From the NCBI RefSeq assembly GCF_011089895.1, contig NZ_JAANAT010000003.1:124001-188000 (forward strand): DNA of 64,000 bases, in the 5' to 3' direction. The DNA is from Mucilaginibacter inviolabilis. GTDB lineage: Bacteria; Bacteroidota; Bacteroidia; Sphingobacteriales; Sphingobacteriaceae. Positions 41,536 through 50,382 of the stretch are shown in pieces (the first letter of the stretch is position 1; each line of letters opens with the position of its first letter). The translations under genes were made by a program, and so were the position numbers. The notes under the pieces were generated by a model that saw only the letters and a program-made list of their open reading frames with translations, did not search any database and was not told where the DNA came from.

Positions 41536-42507
41536 ACTACTTCTACAAAAAAAATAGTTTCCATTTCGCTTAAAACGGCCGTGCTGGTCATGGCCGGCTG
41601 GTATATATATCACCAGTTTTATAAAAAGAACAACGACCTCAAACAGTTTCAGGCATTAACCGCTCAAATAAATAGTACCCACGTGTTTATAGTTATGGGT
41701 ATAGTGGTTTTATTGATGGTGGTTAACTGGGTATTGGAGGCTTTTAAGTGGCAATATCTGGCCAAAAGATTAGTTAATATTTCGATATGGGAATCAATAG
41801 AAGCTGTTTTTTGCGGACTTACCTGGGCTATTTCCACACCCAACCGGGTTGGTGAATACGGTGGACGGGTTATGTTTTTACCCAATCGCAAACGTATACA
41901 CGGTGTTTTTGCCATGGCTGTAGGCGCCTTTGGGCAAATTATTATGACCAACCTTTTAGGCCTGATAGCCATTGTATGGCTTTTTTATAATTACATCCCC
42001 GTAAGTTCCTGGCTATTTGCCGTGATCGTCCTTATATCGGTATTGACTCTTGCGATTTTGCTCATCTGTTTTTTTCATATCAAAGGCATCATTAATTTGA
42101 TTAACCGGATAGCTTTTCTCCGGAAATATCACCGTTTTTTTGATATCATGGGCCGGTATAAAACCAATGAACTTATACGTATCCTGGGCTTTAGTATGGC
42201 CCGGTATTTTACGTTTACCATTCAATACTGTATTGTATTTCACCTGCTTATTCCTGGGTTCGCGTTTTTTCCGATGGTGATGATGCTGTTTGTTTATTTC
42301 TTTGTAACATCAGCTGTCCCGTCACTTGATTTACTTGATGTGGGTGTGCGCAGTTTTACCGCTTCCCATTTGTTTGCCTATGTAACCGATCAAAAAATAG
42401 CTATTATTGCAGGCGTATCGTCAATATGGCTCATCAATTTAATTATTCCGGCCATTATAGGATCTTTATTCGTTTTTAAACTCAAATTCTTTGATCGCAC
42501 TGCATAG
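41533..42507 (+). CDS. Flippase-like integral membrane protein (UPF0104 / LPG synthase TM-type)
   Basis: This is up to 324 residues with about eight hydrophobic helices. EAVFCGLTWAISTPNRVGEYGGRVMFL is the hallmark of the lysylphosphatidylglycerol synthase transmembrane family (PF03706), many members of which are proposed lipid flippases. The start is uncertain: the frame opens at TTG 41533, which coincides with a promoter box; the next in-frame start codon is a GTG at 41581, inside the first hydrophobic segment. The gene overlaps the following glycosyltransferase gene by 17 bases, suggesting a joint role in envelope glycolipid or polymer synthesis. Confidence 0.8.
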   Translation: MTTSTKKIVSISLKTAVLVMAGWYIYHQFYKKNNDLKQFQALTAQINSTHVFIVMGIVVLLMVVNWVLEAFKWQYLAKRLVNISIWESIEAVFCGLTWAISTPNRVGEYGGRVMFLPNRKRIHGVFAMAVGAFGQIIMTNLLGLIAIVWLFYNYIPVSSWLFAVIVLISVLTLAILLICFFHIKGIINLINRIAFLRKYHRFFDIMGRYKTNELIRILGFSMARYFTFTIQYCIVFHLLIPGFAFFPMVMMLFVYFFVTSAVPSLDLLDVGVRSFTASHLFAYVTDQKIAIIAGVSSIWLINLIIPAIIGSLFVFKLKFFDRTA

Positions 42508-43621
42508 TTTTGTTTCGCTGTTTTTAACAGGTATTTACCTGCTACTGTTAATTTATTTGATGCGTGGATGGAGCAGGATAAAGGTTACTCCGGTAAAAAA
42601 GGTATCCTTTCAAACCAAAGTTACCATATTGATAGCAGCTCGTAATGAGGAAGAACGGATCAAGTTAACCATTGAAGATGTTTTAGCTCAGGATTATCCT
42701 AAACACTTGTTTGAAGTAATCATTGTTGACGATCACTCTACTGATAACACCGCAGCCATCATCAGCAGCTATGCCAACCGTGGTGTTAGGTTGCTGCAAC
42801 TACAAGAGGCGCGCGCGCTCAACTCCTACAAGAAAAAAGCCATTGCCGAAGCTATCAAATTATCTACAGGCGAGCTCATGGTGGCTACCGATGCCGATTG
42901 CCGCATGGGGCCGGCATGGTTATCATCTATTGTAGGTTATTACGAAACAAATAACCTGGTGATGGTATCATCGCCGGTAACCTACTTTGAAGAGCGCTCC
43001 TTATTTGAATTGATGCAAACCCTGGAGTTTGGCTATTTAATAGGTATTGGTGCCGCATTTATTGGCAATGGCCGGGCATCAACCTGTAACGGGGCAAATT
43101 TTGCGTATCGGAAAGATGTGTTTTATGAAGTGGGTGGTTTTGCCGGCATCGATGATCTGGCATCGGGTGATGATGAACTGTTACTGCAAAAAGTGGCCGA
43201 GCGATACCCGGGCAGGATCGGCTTTTTGAAACAAACCGAGGCCGTAGTATATACGCATGCTAAACATACGCTGCAGGAATTTATGCAACAAAGGCGGCGC
43301 TGGGCTTCTAAGTCAACCAAGTACAAGGATAAAAAAGTGGTGGTATTTGGTTTATGTATCTGGTTGTTTAATGTTTCGTTGTTGGTTAATGCCGCATTGG
43401 GTTTTTATGACCTATACTTTTTAAAGCTTTTCCTGGTTCAATTTTTATTGAAGTACCTGTTCGAGATTCTTTATTTGTTGCCCATAACCACGTTTTTTAA
43501 ACGTACTTATCTGGTGAGTTTGCTTATTTTACTTATTCCGCTGCACATTGTATATTTTGTAGTTATTGGGCTGATGGGCAATAATCGTAAATACTTATGG
43601 AAAGACCGGGTGGTGAAATAA
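42491..43621 (+). CDS. Family 2 glycosyltransferase, membrane bound
   Basis: This 376-residue protein starts with a hydrophobic helix (ALHSFVSLFLTGIYLLLLIYL). The GT-A domain follows: KVTILIAARNEEERI, EVIIVDDHSTDNTAAII, ATDADCRMGPAW (the DxD-type metal site) and FMQQRRRWASKS. The C-terminal quarter has two or three more helices. It probably polymerises or extends an envelope glycan. It starts with TTG inside the previous gene, a plausible coupled start. Confidence 0.85.
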   Translation: MIALHSFVSLFLTGIYLLLLIYLMRGWSRIKVTPVKKVSFQTKVTILIAARNEEERIKLTIEDVLAQDYPKHLFEVIIVDDHSTDNTAAIISSYANRGVRLLQLQEARALNSYKKKAIAEAIKLSTGELMVATDADCRMGPAWLSSIVGYYETNNLVMVSSPVTYFEERSLFELMQTLEFGYLIGIGAAFIGNGRASTCNGANFAYRKDVFYEVGGFAGIDDLASGDDELLLQKVAERYPGRIGFLKQTEAVVYTHAKHTLQEFMQQRRRWASKSTKYKDKKVVVFGLCIWLFNVSLLVNAALGFYDLYFLKLFLVQFLLKYLFEILYLLPITTFFKRTYLVSLLILLIPLHIVYFVVIGLMGNNRKYLWKDRVVK

Positions 43622-43699
43622 CAAACCATTGTAAAGATTAATTTCCCTGTTTGTTAATTGACCCTTTTAAGCGATATTTAGCCGAAAGCAGAATAACTA

Positions 43700-44899
43700 T
43701 TGGCAGATCTTACTCCATCTAAACGTACCTGGCAGGCTTTTAAACGCAATAAAATTGCCGTTGCCGGGCTTGTTTTTATTATATTGACCTTATTGGTGGC
43801 CATACTGGGGTATTTAATTATGCCCGATCAGAGTCCGCATGCCAATAATATGACCATACAACTGAGTATCAAAAAGCCGGGAACCTCTTTTACGATGTTG
43901 AGGATACGGAAAAGTGAGCCGGTTGATACCGTTGGTTTCTTTTCACGGATGTTTTTTGGCCAGCCGTCATTTTACCGGGATGTTCCCATTATCGGTTACC
44001 ATTTTGCACAGGACTCCATTATTGTAAACGAATATATTGGCGATGAAGACAAAGCCGAAAGAAAAGCATATAATATTTTTGAAGTGGTAAACGGGGTTAA
44101 GTCGCGGTATCATTATGGTAAAGATCTATTAGCTCCGGGTATTTCAGTCAATAAAAGCAAGGAGATTTATAAGCGCTTTACGGATAAAATTGTAGCCGAT
44201 CAAATAGTTTCCCGCACCTTTTGGCTGGGTACGGATATTTACGGCCGTGATATGCTAAGCCGGATGTTGCTGGGTACCCGTATATCGCTTGCGGTAGGAC
44301 TCATGTCAGTATTGATCAGCATGCTGCTTGGCGTAACCATCGGCGCCATTGCCGGCTATTTTGGTGGTTGGATAGATGCCTGTCTGAGCTGGCTGATGAA
44401 TATATTATGGTCGTTACCCGCGTTGTTACTCGTTATTGCCATATCCTTTGCTTTAGGTAAAGGGTTGTGGCAGATATTTATAGCGGTTGGCCTGTCTATG
44501 TGGGTGGAGGTGGCCCGCCTGGTTCGTGGTCAGGTAATGAGTCTTAAACAGGTAGAATATATTGAAGCCGCAAGGGCATTAGGTTTTAACAATACCCGTA
44601 TCATTACCAGGCATATTTTACCTAATATAACCGGACCTATCCTGGTATTGGCATCATCCAATTTTGCGTCTGCCATACTGCTTGAAGCCGGGCTTAGCTT
44701 TTTAGGTTTTGGCGCGCAGCCGCCGATGCCAACCTGGGGCGGAATGATTAAAGAACATTATGGCTATATTGTCATGAACTCGGCGTATCTTGCCATCATT
44801 CCGGGTTTGGCCATTATGTTATTGGTATATGCTTTTAATCTGGTTACCGTTGGCCTGCGCGATGCCTTCGATATAAAATCACAAAGTACACGCATTTGA
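43700..44899 (+). CDS. ABC transporter permease, OppC/DppC type
   Basis: This 399-residue inner-membrane protein has an N-terminal OppC segment (RTWQAFKRNKIAVAGLVFIIL) followed by a periplasmic insertion of about 125 residues, longer than in typical DppC. The permease domain runs ~185-390, starting at RTFWLGTDIYGRDMLSRML, with an EAA loop EYIEAARALGFNNTRIITRHILPN. Members import peptides or nickel. The ATPase, binding protein and partner permease are not adjacent. The start is a TTG; no ATG fits the domain start. Confidence 0.85.
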   Translation: MADLTPSKRTWQAFKRNKIAVAGLVFIILTLLVAILGYLIMPDQSPHANNMTIQLSIKKPGTSFTMLRIRKSEPVDTVGFFSRMFFGQPSFYRDVPIIGYHFAQDSIIVNEYIGDEDKAERKAYNIFEVVNGVKSRYHYGKDLLAPGISVNKSKEIYKRFTDKIVADQIVSRTFWLGTDIYGRDMLSRMLLGTRISLAVGLMSVLISMLLGVTIGAIAGYFGGWIDACLSWLMNILWSLPALLLVIAISFALGKGLWQIFIAVGLSMWVEVARLVRGQVMSLKQVEYIEAARALGFNNTRIITRHILPNITGPILVLASSNFASAILLEAGLSFLGFGAQPPMPTWGGMIKEHYGYIVMNSAYLAIIPGLAIMLLVYAFNLVTVGLRDAFDIKSQSTRI

Positions 44900-44938
44900 A
44901 AATATTTTTTTACTTTAGTGAGTGACTACTAACAACAG

Positions 44939-46177
44939 ATGCAATATATAGAAGATAATTCTGGTGAAGATGAATTAATCAGCTTGTTGCTCAAAAGACA
45001 GTCGGAGTTAAACTCCCTGTTAGAGATTACCCGGGCCATTAATAAAAACACCGCTACTCCTATACTCATACAAATGCTTGAAGTGATTTTGCAGAGTTAT
45101 CTGCAGGTTGGGAAGCTTCGCTTTTTTATCGAGAAGGAAAATAAGTTTGTCTGTATTTCCAAATATGGGGGCGAAATCGAGTCGGCTATTTTATTAAGCC
45201 GGGCTTGCAATAAATTAAGTAAAATCAAGTCGCCTGTTGCTATAACTGATCATCACGACCCCCTGCTTCAAAAATATAATTACTTTATCCCCATACATCA
45301 TAAAAGCAAAGCGCTGGCCTACGCCCTCATTGGTGATTTCAATACCTCGGGCGAGATGCTTAACAATGACCTGAACTTTATTCAAACCCTCATGAATGTG
45401 ATCATTGTGGCGTTAGAAAATAAAAAGTTGTTTCGTGAGCGTTTGCAATCAGAGCGTTTTCAACGCGAAATGGAGCTGGCTGTTGAGGTGCAGAACATGC
45501 TGATACCGCTGCGGATGCACAAGGATGATAGTGTAGAGATAGGTGCTAAATACCTGCCACATCAAAATATTGGCGGAGATTATTTCGACTTTATCCGGCT
45601 TAACGAAAACGAGTTTTTGTGGTGTATTGCTGATGTATCTGGCAAGGGTATTTCGGCGGCTTTGCTCATGGCCAACTTTCAGGCCAGTTTACATGCCTGG
45701 GCCGCGGTAGAGGAAGACCTGACCAACATTATCGATCGCCTGAATAAAATAGTGCTGAGCAACACCAAGGGCGAAAGGTTTATAACCTTGTTCCTGGCCC
45801 GGTACAACGAAAAGAAACGAAAGCTCAACTATATAAATGCCGGCCACAATCCAAGCATCTTATACTCAGACGGTGAAGCCATCCATTTAAAACTAGGTAC
45901 AACCATGATTGGGGTTTTTGAAGAGCTGCCGTTTTTAAATGAGGGGGAGATTGACATGGAACCCGGTAGCCTGATATTTAATTATACCGATGGGTTGATG
46001 GATTTTGAAACCACCAATACCAAAATCTGGAACGAAGATAAATTGCTCGACTTTGTAAAGGCCAACGGGCATCTTTCCCCCGATCATTTTAATGACACCC
46101 TCCTGGAGCATTTAAATCACGTGGTTAAAAGCAAATCCATTGACGATATTACTTTGCTTACCTTAAGGATATTTTAA
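44939..46177 (+). CDS. PP2C-type (SpoIIE) serine phosphatase with N-terminal GAF-like region
   Basis: This 412-residue cytoplasmic protein has an N-terminal sensor-like region (~20-165, GAF-like) followed by a linker helix and a SpoIIE/RsbU phosphatase domain (~195-410). IGAKYLPHQNIGGDYFDFI and WCIADVSGKGISAALLMANF carry the metal-binding aspartates; NAGHNPSILY and FNYTDGLMDFE follow in the right order. Such enzymes dephosphorylate anti-sigma antagonists or related partners; no anti-sigma kinase or antagonist is nearby. Confidence 0.9.
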   Translation: MQYIEDNSGEDELISLLLKRQSELNSLLEITRAINKNTATPILIQMLEVILQSYLQVGKLRFFIEKENKFVCISKYGGEIESAILLSRACNKLSKIKSPVAITDHHDPLLQKYNYFIPIHHKSKALAYALIGDFNTSGEMLNNDLNFIQTLMNVIIVALENKKLFRERLQSERFQREMELAVEVQNMLIPLRMHKDDSVEIGAKYLPHQNIGGDYFDFIRLNENEFLWCIADVSGKGISAALLMANFQASLHAWAAVEEDLTNIIDRLNKIVLSNTKGERFITLFLARYNEKKRKLNYINAGHNPSILYSDGEAIHLKLGTTMIGVFEELPFLNEGEIDMEPGSLIFNYTDGLMDFETTNTKIWNEDKLLDFVKANGHLSPDHFNDTLLEHLNHVVKSKSIDDITLLTLRIF

Positions 46178-46181
46178 TTAC

Positions 46182-46274
46182 AGTATCGAGTAGTTAGTAT
46201 CAAGTATCAAGACTATTTTGGAGATTTTTTAAAAATGAAGGTGTCTCGATACTTGATACTAGCTACTTAATACT
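46182..46274. repeat. TATCAAG-type palindromic repeat, second copy
   Basis: The 32-base arms at 46182-46213 and 46243-46274 (TTAGTATCAAGTATCAAGAC and GTCTCGATACTTGATACTAG) match the palindrome between cysE and cysM. It fills the gap before rnhB. Confidence 0.8.
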
Positions 46275-46292
46275 TTCTTATATTTGCCCTAT

Positions 46293-46889
46293 ATGTTATC
46301 AGCCAGGTACCAGTATGATTTGATTGAGGCGGGATGTGATGAAGCAGGTCGTGGTTGCCTTGCCGGACCTGTTTTTGCAGCCGCGGTTATTCTTCCCCAC
46401 GATTTTGACCATCATTTGCTCAACGACTCTAAACAGCTATCTGAAGAGGTAAGATACCAGCTGCGGGCCGAGATAGAGCAGAAAGCCATAGCTTTCGCCG
46501 TAGCCTCGGTTGATAACCTGGAGATTGATCAGATTAATATTTTAAACGCCTCGTTCCTGGCCATGCACCGGGCTATTGAAAAACTGCATTTAACACCACA
46601 GTTTTTAATTATTGATGGTAACCGGTTTAAAAAATACCCCAATATCCCGCACGAATGTATCATCAAGGGCGATGGTAAATTTTTTAGTATAGCGGCAGCC
46701 TCGATCTTAGCCAAAACCTACCGTGACGATTTTATGCTGCAGATTGCAGCTGAGCATCCGGAGTACGATTGGCATAGCAATAAAGGCTACCCTACTATTA
46801 AACATCGCGAAACGGTGATGAAGATTGGATATACCCCTTATCATCGCCGTACTTTCCGTGTTACCGACCCTCAGTTAAGTATTTTTTAA
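46293..46889 (+). CDS. rnhB: Ribonuclease HII
   Basis: This 198-residue enzyme removes ribonucleotides from DNA and RNA primers. The motifs EAGCDEAGRGCLAGPV, HHLLNDSKQLSE, FLIIDGNRFKKYPN and SIAAASILAKTYRDDFM hold the acidic active site (D-E-D-D). ATG 46293 is preferred to a TTG three codons upstream. Confidence 0.95.
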   Translation: MLSARYQYDLIEAGCDEAGRGCLAGPVFAAAVILPHDFDHHLLNDSKQLSEEVRYQLRAEIEQKAIAFAVASVDNLEIDQINILNASFLAMHRAIEKLHLTPQFLIIDGNRFKKYPNIPHECIIKGDGKFFSIAAASILAKTYRDDFMLQIAAEHPEYDWHSNKGYPTIKHRETVMKIGYTPYHRRTFRVTDPQLSIF

Positions 46890-46896
46890 CTATACC

Positions 46897-46927
46897 TTTG
46901 ATTACGGCGTTTTGGTTGGTATTTTTG
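46897..46927 (+). promoter_or_regulatory. Bacteroidota-type promoter of the GT4 gene (TTTG-N19-TATTTTTG)
   Basis: TTTG (46897-46900), exactly 19 bases, then TATTTTTG (46920-46927), a full match to the Bacteroidota consensus. The predicted transcript has about 100 bases of leader before the ATG at 47036. Confidence 0.55.
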
Positions 46928-47035
46928 CACCAAACCAGGTATCCAATTGAAACCATCATGAGCTAAAGGTTCACAAACCGAAATGAGTAAAACGGCTCAT
47001 GATAGCTTCATCGCCATTAAAAACAACTTACCCTG

Positions 47036-48235
47036 ATGAAAATCCTTATTTTAACCCACCGAGTGCCGTTTCCGAAAAACGGAGGCTATGCCATTGTGGT
47101 GTATAACACCATAAAAGGGTTGGTTGCACTTGGGCATAAGGTATCATTGGTAGCGTTGAACGCCAAAAAATATAACGGTAACCCGCATGAGGTAACGGAC
47201 GACCTGCTGACTAAAATAAATTATACCTCTTATAATATCGACATCAGCATATCCATGCTGGATGGACTGATAAACCTGATCAGCAAAAAATCAAACGATA
47301 TTGACCGGTACTATGATGCCGAGTTTGAGAAACTATTAATACGCGAACTCCGGCAAACGGCTTATGACATTGTGCAGTTTGAAGGCCTGTTTGTAACCCC
47401 TTATTTAGCGGCCATACGCAAACATTCCAGGGCCAGGCTGATTTATCGCTCGCACAATATCGAGCACCAGGTATGGCAACGGCTGGCACAGCAAAAAAGC
47501 GATCTGTTTAAAAAATGGTACCTGCGTATGCTGGCCCGGAGGGTAAAAGATTATGAGCTGCAGCAGCTCAATAAAGTTGATGCTATTGCCGTTTTTACAA
47601 CCGAAGATAAAAATACTATCCTCTCGTATGGAACCACTATCCCGGTTGAAATATTCCCGGTAGGGATCGATCTTACGCAGTATCAGCCCGATTTTGAAAA
47701 AACAGAATTTCCAAGTTTGTTTTTCCTGGGATCGTTAGACTGGCTGCCTAATCGCGAAGGCATCGAATGGTTTATTGATAATTTTCATAAAGACCTGACC
47801 GATGGCGATCTGCGCGTAAAGTTTTATGTGGCCGGTCACAATATTCCCGAACGCTTTGATGATTACGAGGTGATGGGTAAAATATTTATCCAGGGCGAGG
47901 TAGACGATGCCTATGAATTTGTAAACAGCAAAGCTATTATGATAGTGCCGCTTTTATCGGGCGGAGGCATGCGGGTGAAAATTGTGGAAGGCATGGCCAT
48001 GCAAAAATGTATCATCTCCACCTCGATCGGGGCCGAAGGCATAAATTTTCAAAACGGCACCAATATTATCATCGCTAATAATCAGGAAGAGTTTTATGAT
48101 GCTATTGAGCGTTGTATTACCGATGAGGAGTATTGCCGTGCCGTAGGTATAAACGCGCGGAAACTGGTTGAACAGCAGCATGATGTAAACGCGGTGACTC
48201 ATGATCTGGCGCAGTTTTACGAGAAACTGAGTTAG
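47036..48235 (+). CDS. GT4-family glycosyltransferase
   Basis: This 399-residue protein has the two-domain GT-B layout. The N-terminal half begins KILILTHRVPFPKNGGYAIVV and includes YRSHNIEHQVWQRLA; the C-terminal half has IEIFPVGIDLTQYQP-like nucleotide-binding segments, SLFFLGSLDWLPNREGIEW, and PLLSGGGMRVKIVEGMAM for sugar-nucleotide phosphate binding. It transfers a sugar in envelope polysaccharide synthesis; donor and acceptor are unknown. Confidence 0.88.
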   Translation: MKILILTHRVPFPKNGGYAIVVYNTIKGLVALGHKVSLVALNAKKYNGNPHEVTDDLLTKINYTSYNIDISISMLDGLINLISKKSNDIDRYYDAEFEKLLIRELRQTAYDIVQFEGLFVTPYLAAIRKHSRARLIYRSHNIEHQVWQRLAQQKSDLFKKWYLRMLARRVKDYELQQLNKVDAIAVFTTEDKNTILSYGTTIPVEIFPVGIDLTQYQPDFEKTEFPSLFFLGSLDWLPNREGIEWFIDNFHKDLTDGDLRVKFYVAGHNIPERFDDYEVMGKIFIQGEVDDAYEFVNSKAIMIVPLLSGGGMRVKIVEGMAMQKCIISTSIGAEGINFQNGTNIIIANNQEEFYDAIERCITDEEYCRAVGINARKLVEQQHDVNAVTHDLAQFYEKLS

Positions 48236-48342
48236 TTGTTGCCCTCCAAATCAGCCCTTAAAATTTGATGTCAAAAATCAAGGTTCATGGAGCCCTGAAA
48301 ATTCCCGTCAGAATAATTACTTTTGCGCCATAAACGTTAAAG

Positions 48343-49422
48343 ATGAAGAATACTGCCTTAACAGCTACACACATTAAAGCAGGCGCTAAAATGGTGCCTT
48401 TTGCTGGTTACAATATGCCTGTGCAATATGCCGGGATAAACGCCGAACACGAAACGGTACGTAAAGCCGTTGGTGTATTTGATGTAAGCCACATGGGCGA
48501 GTTTATTTTAAAAGGCGAGCATGCCCTTGACCTCATACAAAGAGTAACCAGTAATGATGCCTCCAAATTGTACGATGGTAAAGTGCAATACTCTTGTTTA
48601 CCGAATGAAGATGGCGGTATTGTAGATGATCTGCTGGTTTATCGTTTAGACGAAAAAACTTATATGCTTGTGGTTAACGCCTCCAATATTGAAAAAGACT
48701 GGAACTGGATATCTAAATATAATACCATGGGTGTGGAGATGAAAGATATATCAGATCGCACCTCACTGCTGGCCATTCAGGGCCCTAAAGCGGCGGAAGC
48801 GCTGCAAAGCCTTACCGATGTTGACCTGGTATCTATGGAATATTACACTTTTAACAGAGGAAAATTTGCCGGTGTTGATAACGTGATCATATCTGCAACG
48901 GGATATACAGGAGCGGGTGGTTTTGAGATTTATTTTGATAATCAATATGCCGATCAGATCTGGGAAGCTATTTTTAACGCCGGCGAGCCTTTTGGCATTA
49001 AACCGGTAGGATTAGGTGCACGCGATACCTTACGCCTGGAAATGGGTTTTTGCTTATATGGTAATGATATTGATGATGCCACTTCGCCATTAGAAGCTGG
49101 TTTAGGCTGGGTAACCAAATTCAGTAAAACATTTACCAATTCTGAAGCTTTACAACAACAAAAGCAAGCGGGTGTAAGCCGTAAGCTGGTTGGGTTTGAA
49201 ATGATAGAAAGAGGTATCCCACGTCATGATTATCCTATTGTTGATGCCGATGGTAATAATATAGGTAAAGTAACCTCCGGAACACAATCACCTTCCCTGC
49301 AAAAGGCAATTGGCATGGGTTACGTGAATACGGAGTTTGCCAAAGAGGGCGCAGATATATACATCAGCATCAGGGACAATAAAGTGAAGGCTAAAATTGT
49401 AAAGCCACCTTTCTACAAATAG
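48343..49422 (+). CDS. gcvT: Glycine cleavage system T protein (aminomethyltransferase)
   Basis: This 359-residue enzyme transfers the aminomethyl carbon of glycine to tetrahydrofolate. MVPFAGYNMPVQYAG, GVFDVSHMGEF, YTGAGGFEIYFDN and GLGARDTLRLEMGFCLYGND are GcvT signatures, the last holding the folate-binding region. TACTTTTG at 48318-48325 may be its promoter -7 box. GcvH and GcvP are not in this window. A G/C repeat arm starts directly after the stop codon. Confidence 0.95.
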   Translation: MKNTALTATHIKAGAKMVPFAGYNMPVQYAGINAEHETVRKAVGVFDVSHMGEFILKGEHALDLIQRVTSNDASKLYDGKVQYSCLPNEDGGIVDDLLVYRLDEKTYMLVVNASNIEKDWNWISKYNTMGVEMKDISDRTSLLAIQGPKAAEALQSLTDVDLVSMEYYTFNRGKFAGVDNVIISATGYTGAGGFEIYFDNQYADQIWEAIFNAGEPFGIKPVGLGARDTLRLEMGFCLYGNDIDDATSPLEAGLGWVTKFSKTFTNSEALQQQKQAGVSRKLVGFEMIERGIPRHDYPIVDADGNNIGKVTSGTQSPSLQKAIGMGYVNTEFAKEGADIYISIRDNKVKAKIVKPPFYK

Positions 49423-49426
49423 GAAG

Positions 49427-49538
49427 CCCCCTAACCCCCTGAAGGGGGAACTATTGGCAAGGGTTTCGTTAAATCATCTATTTAAAATTATGTCTGAAAA
49501 TATTGATCAACTCCCTCCCCCTTCAGGGGGGCGGGGGG
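49427..49538. repeat. CCCCCTGAAGGGGG repeat pair spanning the comB start, copy 1
   Basis: CCCCCTGAAGGGGG (49435-49448) lies just after the gcvT stop. CCCCCTTCAGGGGG, its reverse complement, lies at 49517-49530 inside comB and continues GCGGGGGG. The start codon of comB sits between the arms. The same arrangement surrounds the thrB start at 61464-61573. Confidence 0.85.
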
Positions 49539-50242
49539 CACATGTTTGCCTTACCCCGGCTTTGCTGCCGTTGTATAATGTTGCAGAGTACATTGTAGTG
49601 GTTATTGATATTTTCAGGGCAACATCATCTATATGTTATGGTATTGAAAACGGTGCTGAGGCTATTATCCCGGTATCACAAGTTGAGGAGTGTTCCGCGT
49701 ATAGAGAGAAAGGGCTGGATTACTTACTGGCAGCAGAGCGTGATGGAAAAGTAGTAGATGGATTTGATTTTGGCAACTCCCCATTTTCTTACACTGCCGA
49801 AAAAGTGGCCGGTAAAACCATTGTGCTGACCACTACAAATGGCACCCACGCATTACATTTATCGCGCAGCGCCAAGCGTATCGCTATTGGTTCGTTTTTA
49901 AATCTTACAGCATTAAGCAACTGGCTTAAAACTCAGCACGAAAATATATTACTGGTATGCGCCGGTTGGAAAAATAACTTTAACCTGGAAGACACCCTGT
50001 TTGCCGGGGCCGTTATCGAACAGCTAAAAACAGAAGGTTTTGTATTGGACGATGCTGCTCTTGCCGCTAATGATCTTTTTCAGCTGGGAAAAAATGATAT
50101 TAACCTGTATCTCAAAAAAACATCGCATGGTGAACGGCTTAAGAAACTGGGTATCGAAAAAGATATCGAGTTTTGCCTGCAGGTTGATATTACAACCGCA
50201 ATCCCCGTATTACAGGGAGAGCGGTTGGTGAGGTTGGTTTAG
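49490..50242 (+). CDS. comB: 2-phosphosulfolactate phosphatase family protein
   Basis: This 250-residue protein matches ComB: EYIVVVIDIFRATSSICYGIENGAE near the start, AAERDGKVVDGFDFGNSP, KTIVLTTTNGTHAL and LLVCAGWKNNFNLEDTLFAGA. ComB removes phosphate from 2-phosphosulfolactate, a step toward coenzyme M in archaea and toward sulfolactate in some bacteria; the role here is unknown. The start is ATG 49490 rather than TTG 49454. The first ~17 residues (MSENIDQLPPPSGGRG) precede the family domain and are partly encoded by the G/C repeat. Confidence 0.85.
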   Translation: MSENIDQLPPPSGGRGAHVCLTPALLPLYNVAEYIVVVIDIFRATSSICYGIENGAEAIIPVSQVEECSAYREKGLDYLLAAERDGKVVDGFDFGNSPFSYTAEKVAGKTIVLTTTNGTHALHLSRSAKRIAIGSFLNLTALSNWLKTQHENILLVCAGWKNNFNLEDTLFAGAVIEQLKTEGFVLDDAALAANDLFQLGKNDINLYLKKTSHGERLKKLGIEKDIEFCLQVDITTAIPVLQGERLVRLV

Positions 50243-50266
50243 GTAAAGTTCTTCCAAAAATTAAAC

Positions 50267-50373
50267 TTTGTCATTCTGAGCGATAGCGAAGAACTGTTTC
50301 TTGAACGAAGTGAAAAATCTATTTGTAGATATGCAAATAGACCAGTAGATCCTTCGCGCCTCAGGATGACAAA
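50267..50373. repeat. Palindromic GTCATCCTGA-family repeat, copy 3
   Basis: It starts TTTGTCATTCTGAGCGA and ends GCGCCTCAGGATGACAAA, with inverted ends; the inside has further small hairpins. It lies between convergent genes comB and DUF4349. Confidence 0.8.
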
Positions 50374-50382
50374 TCATTATTA

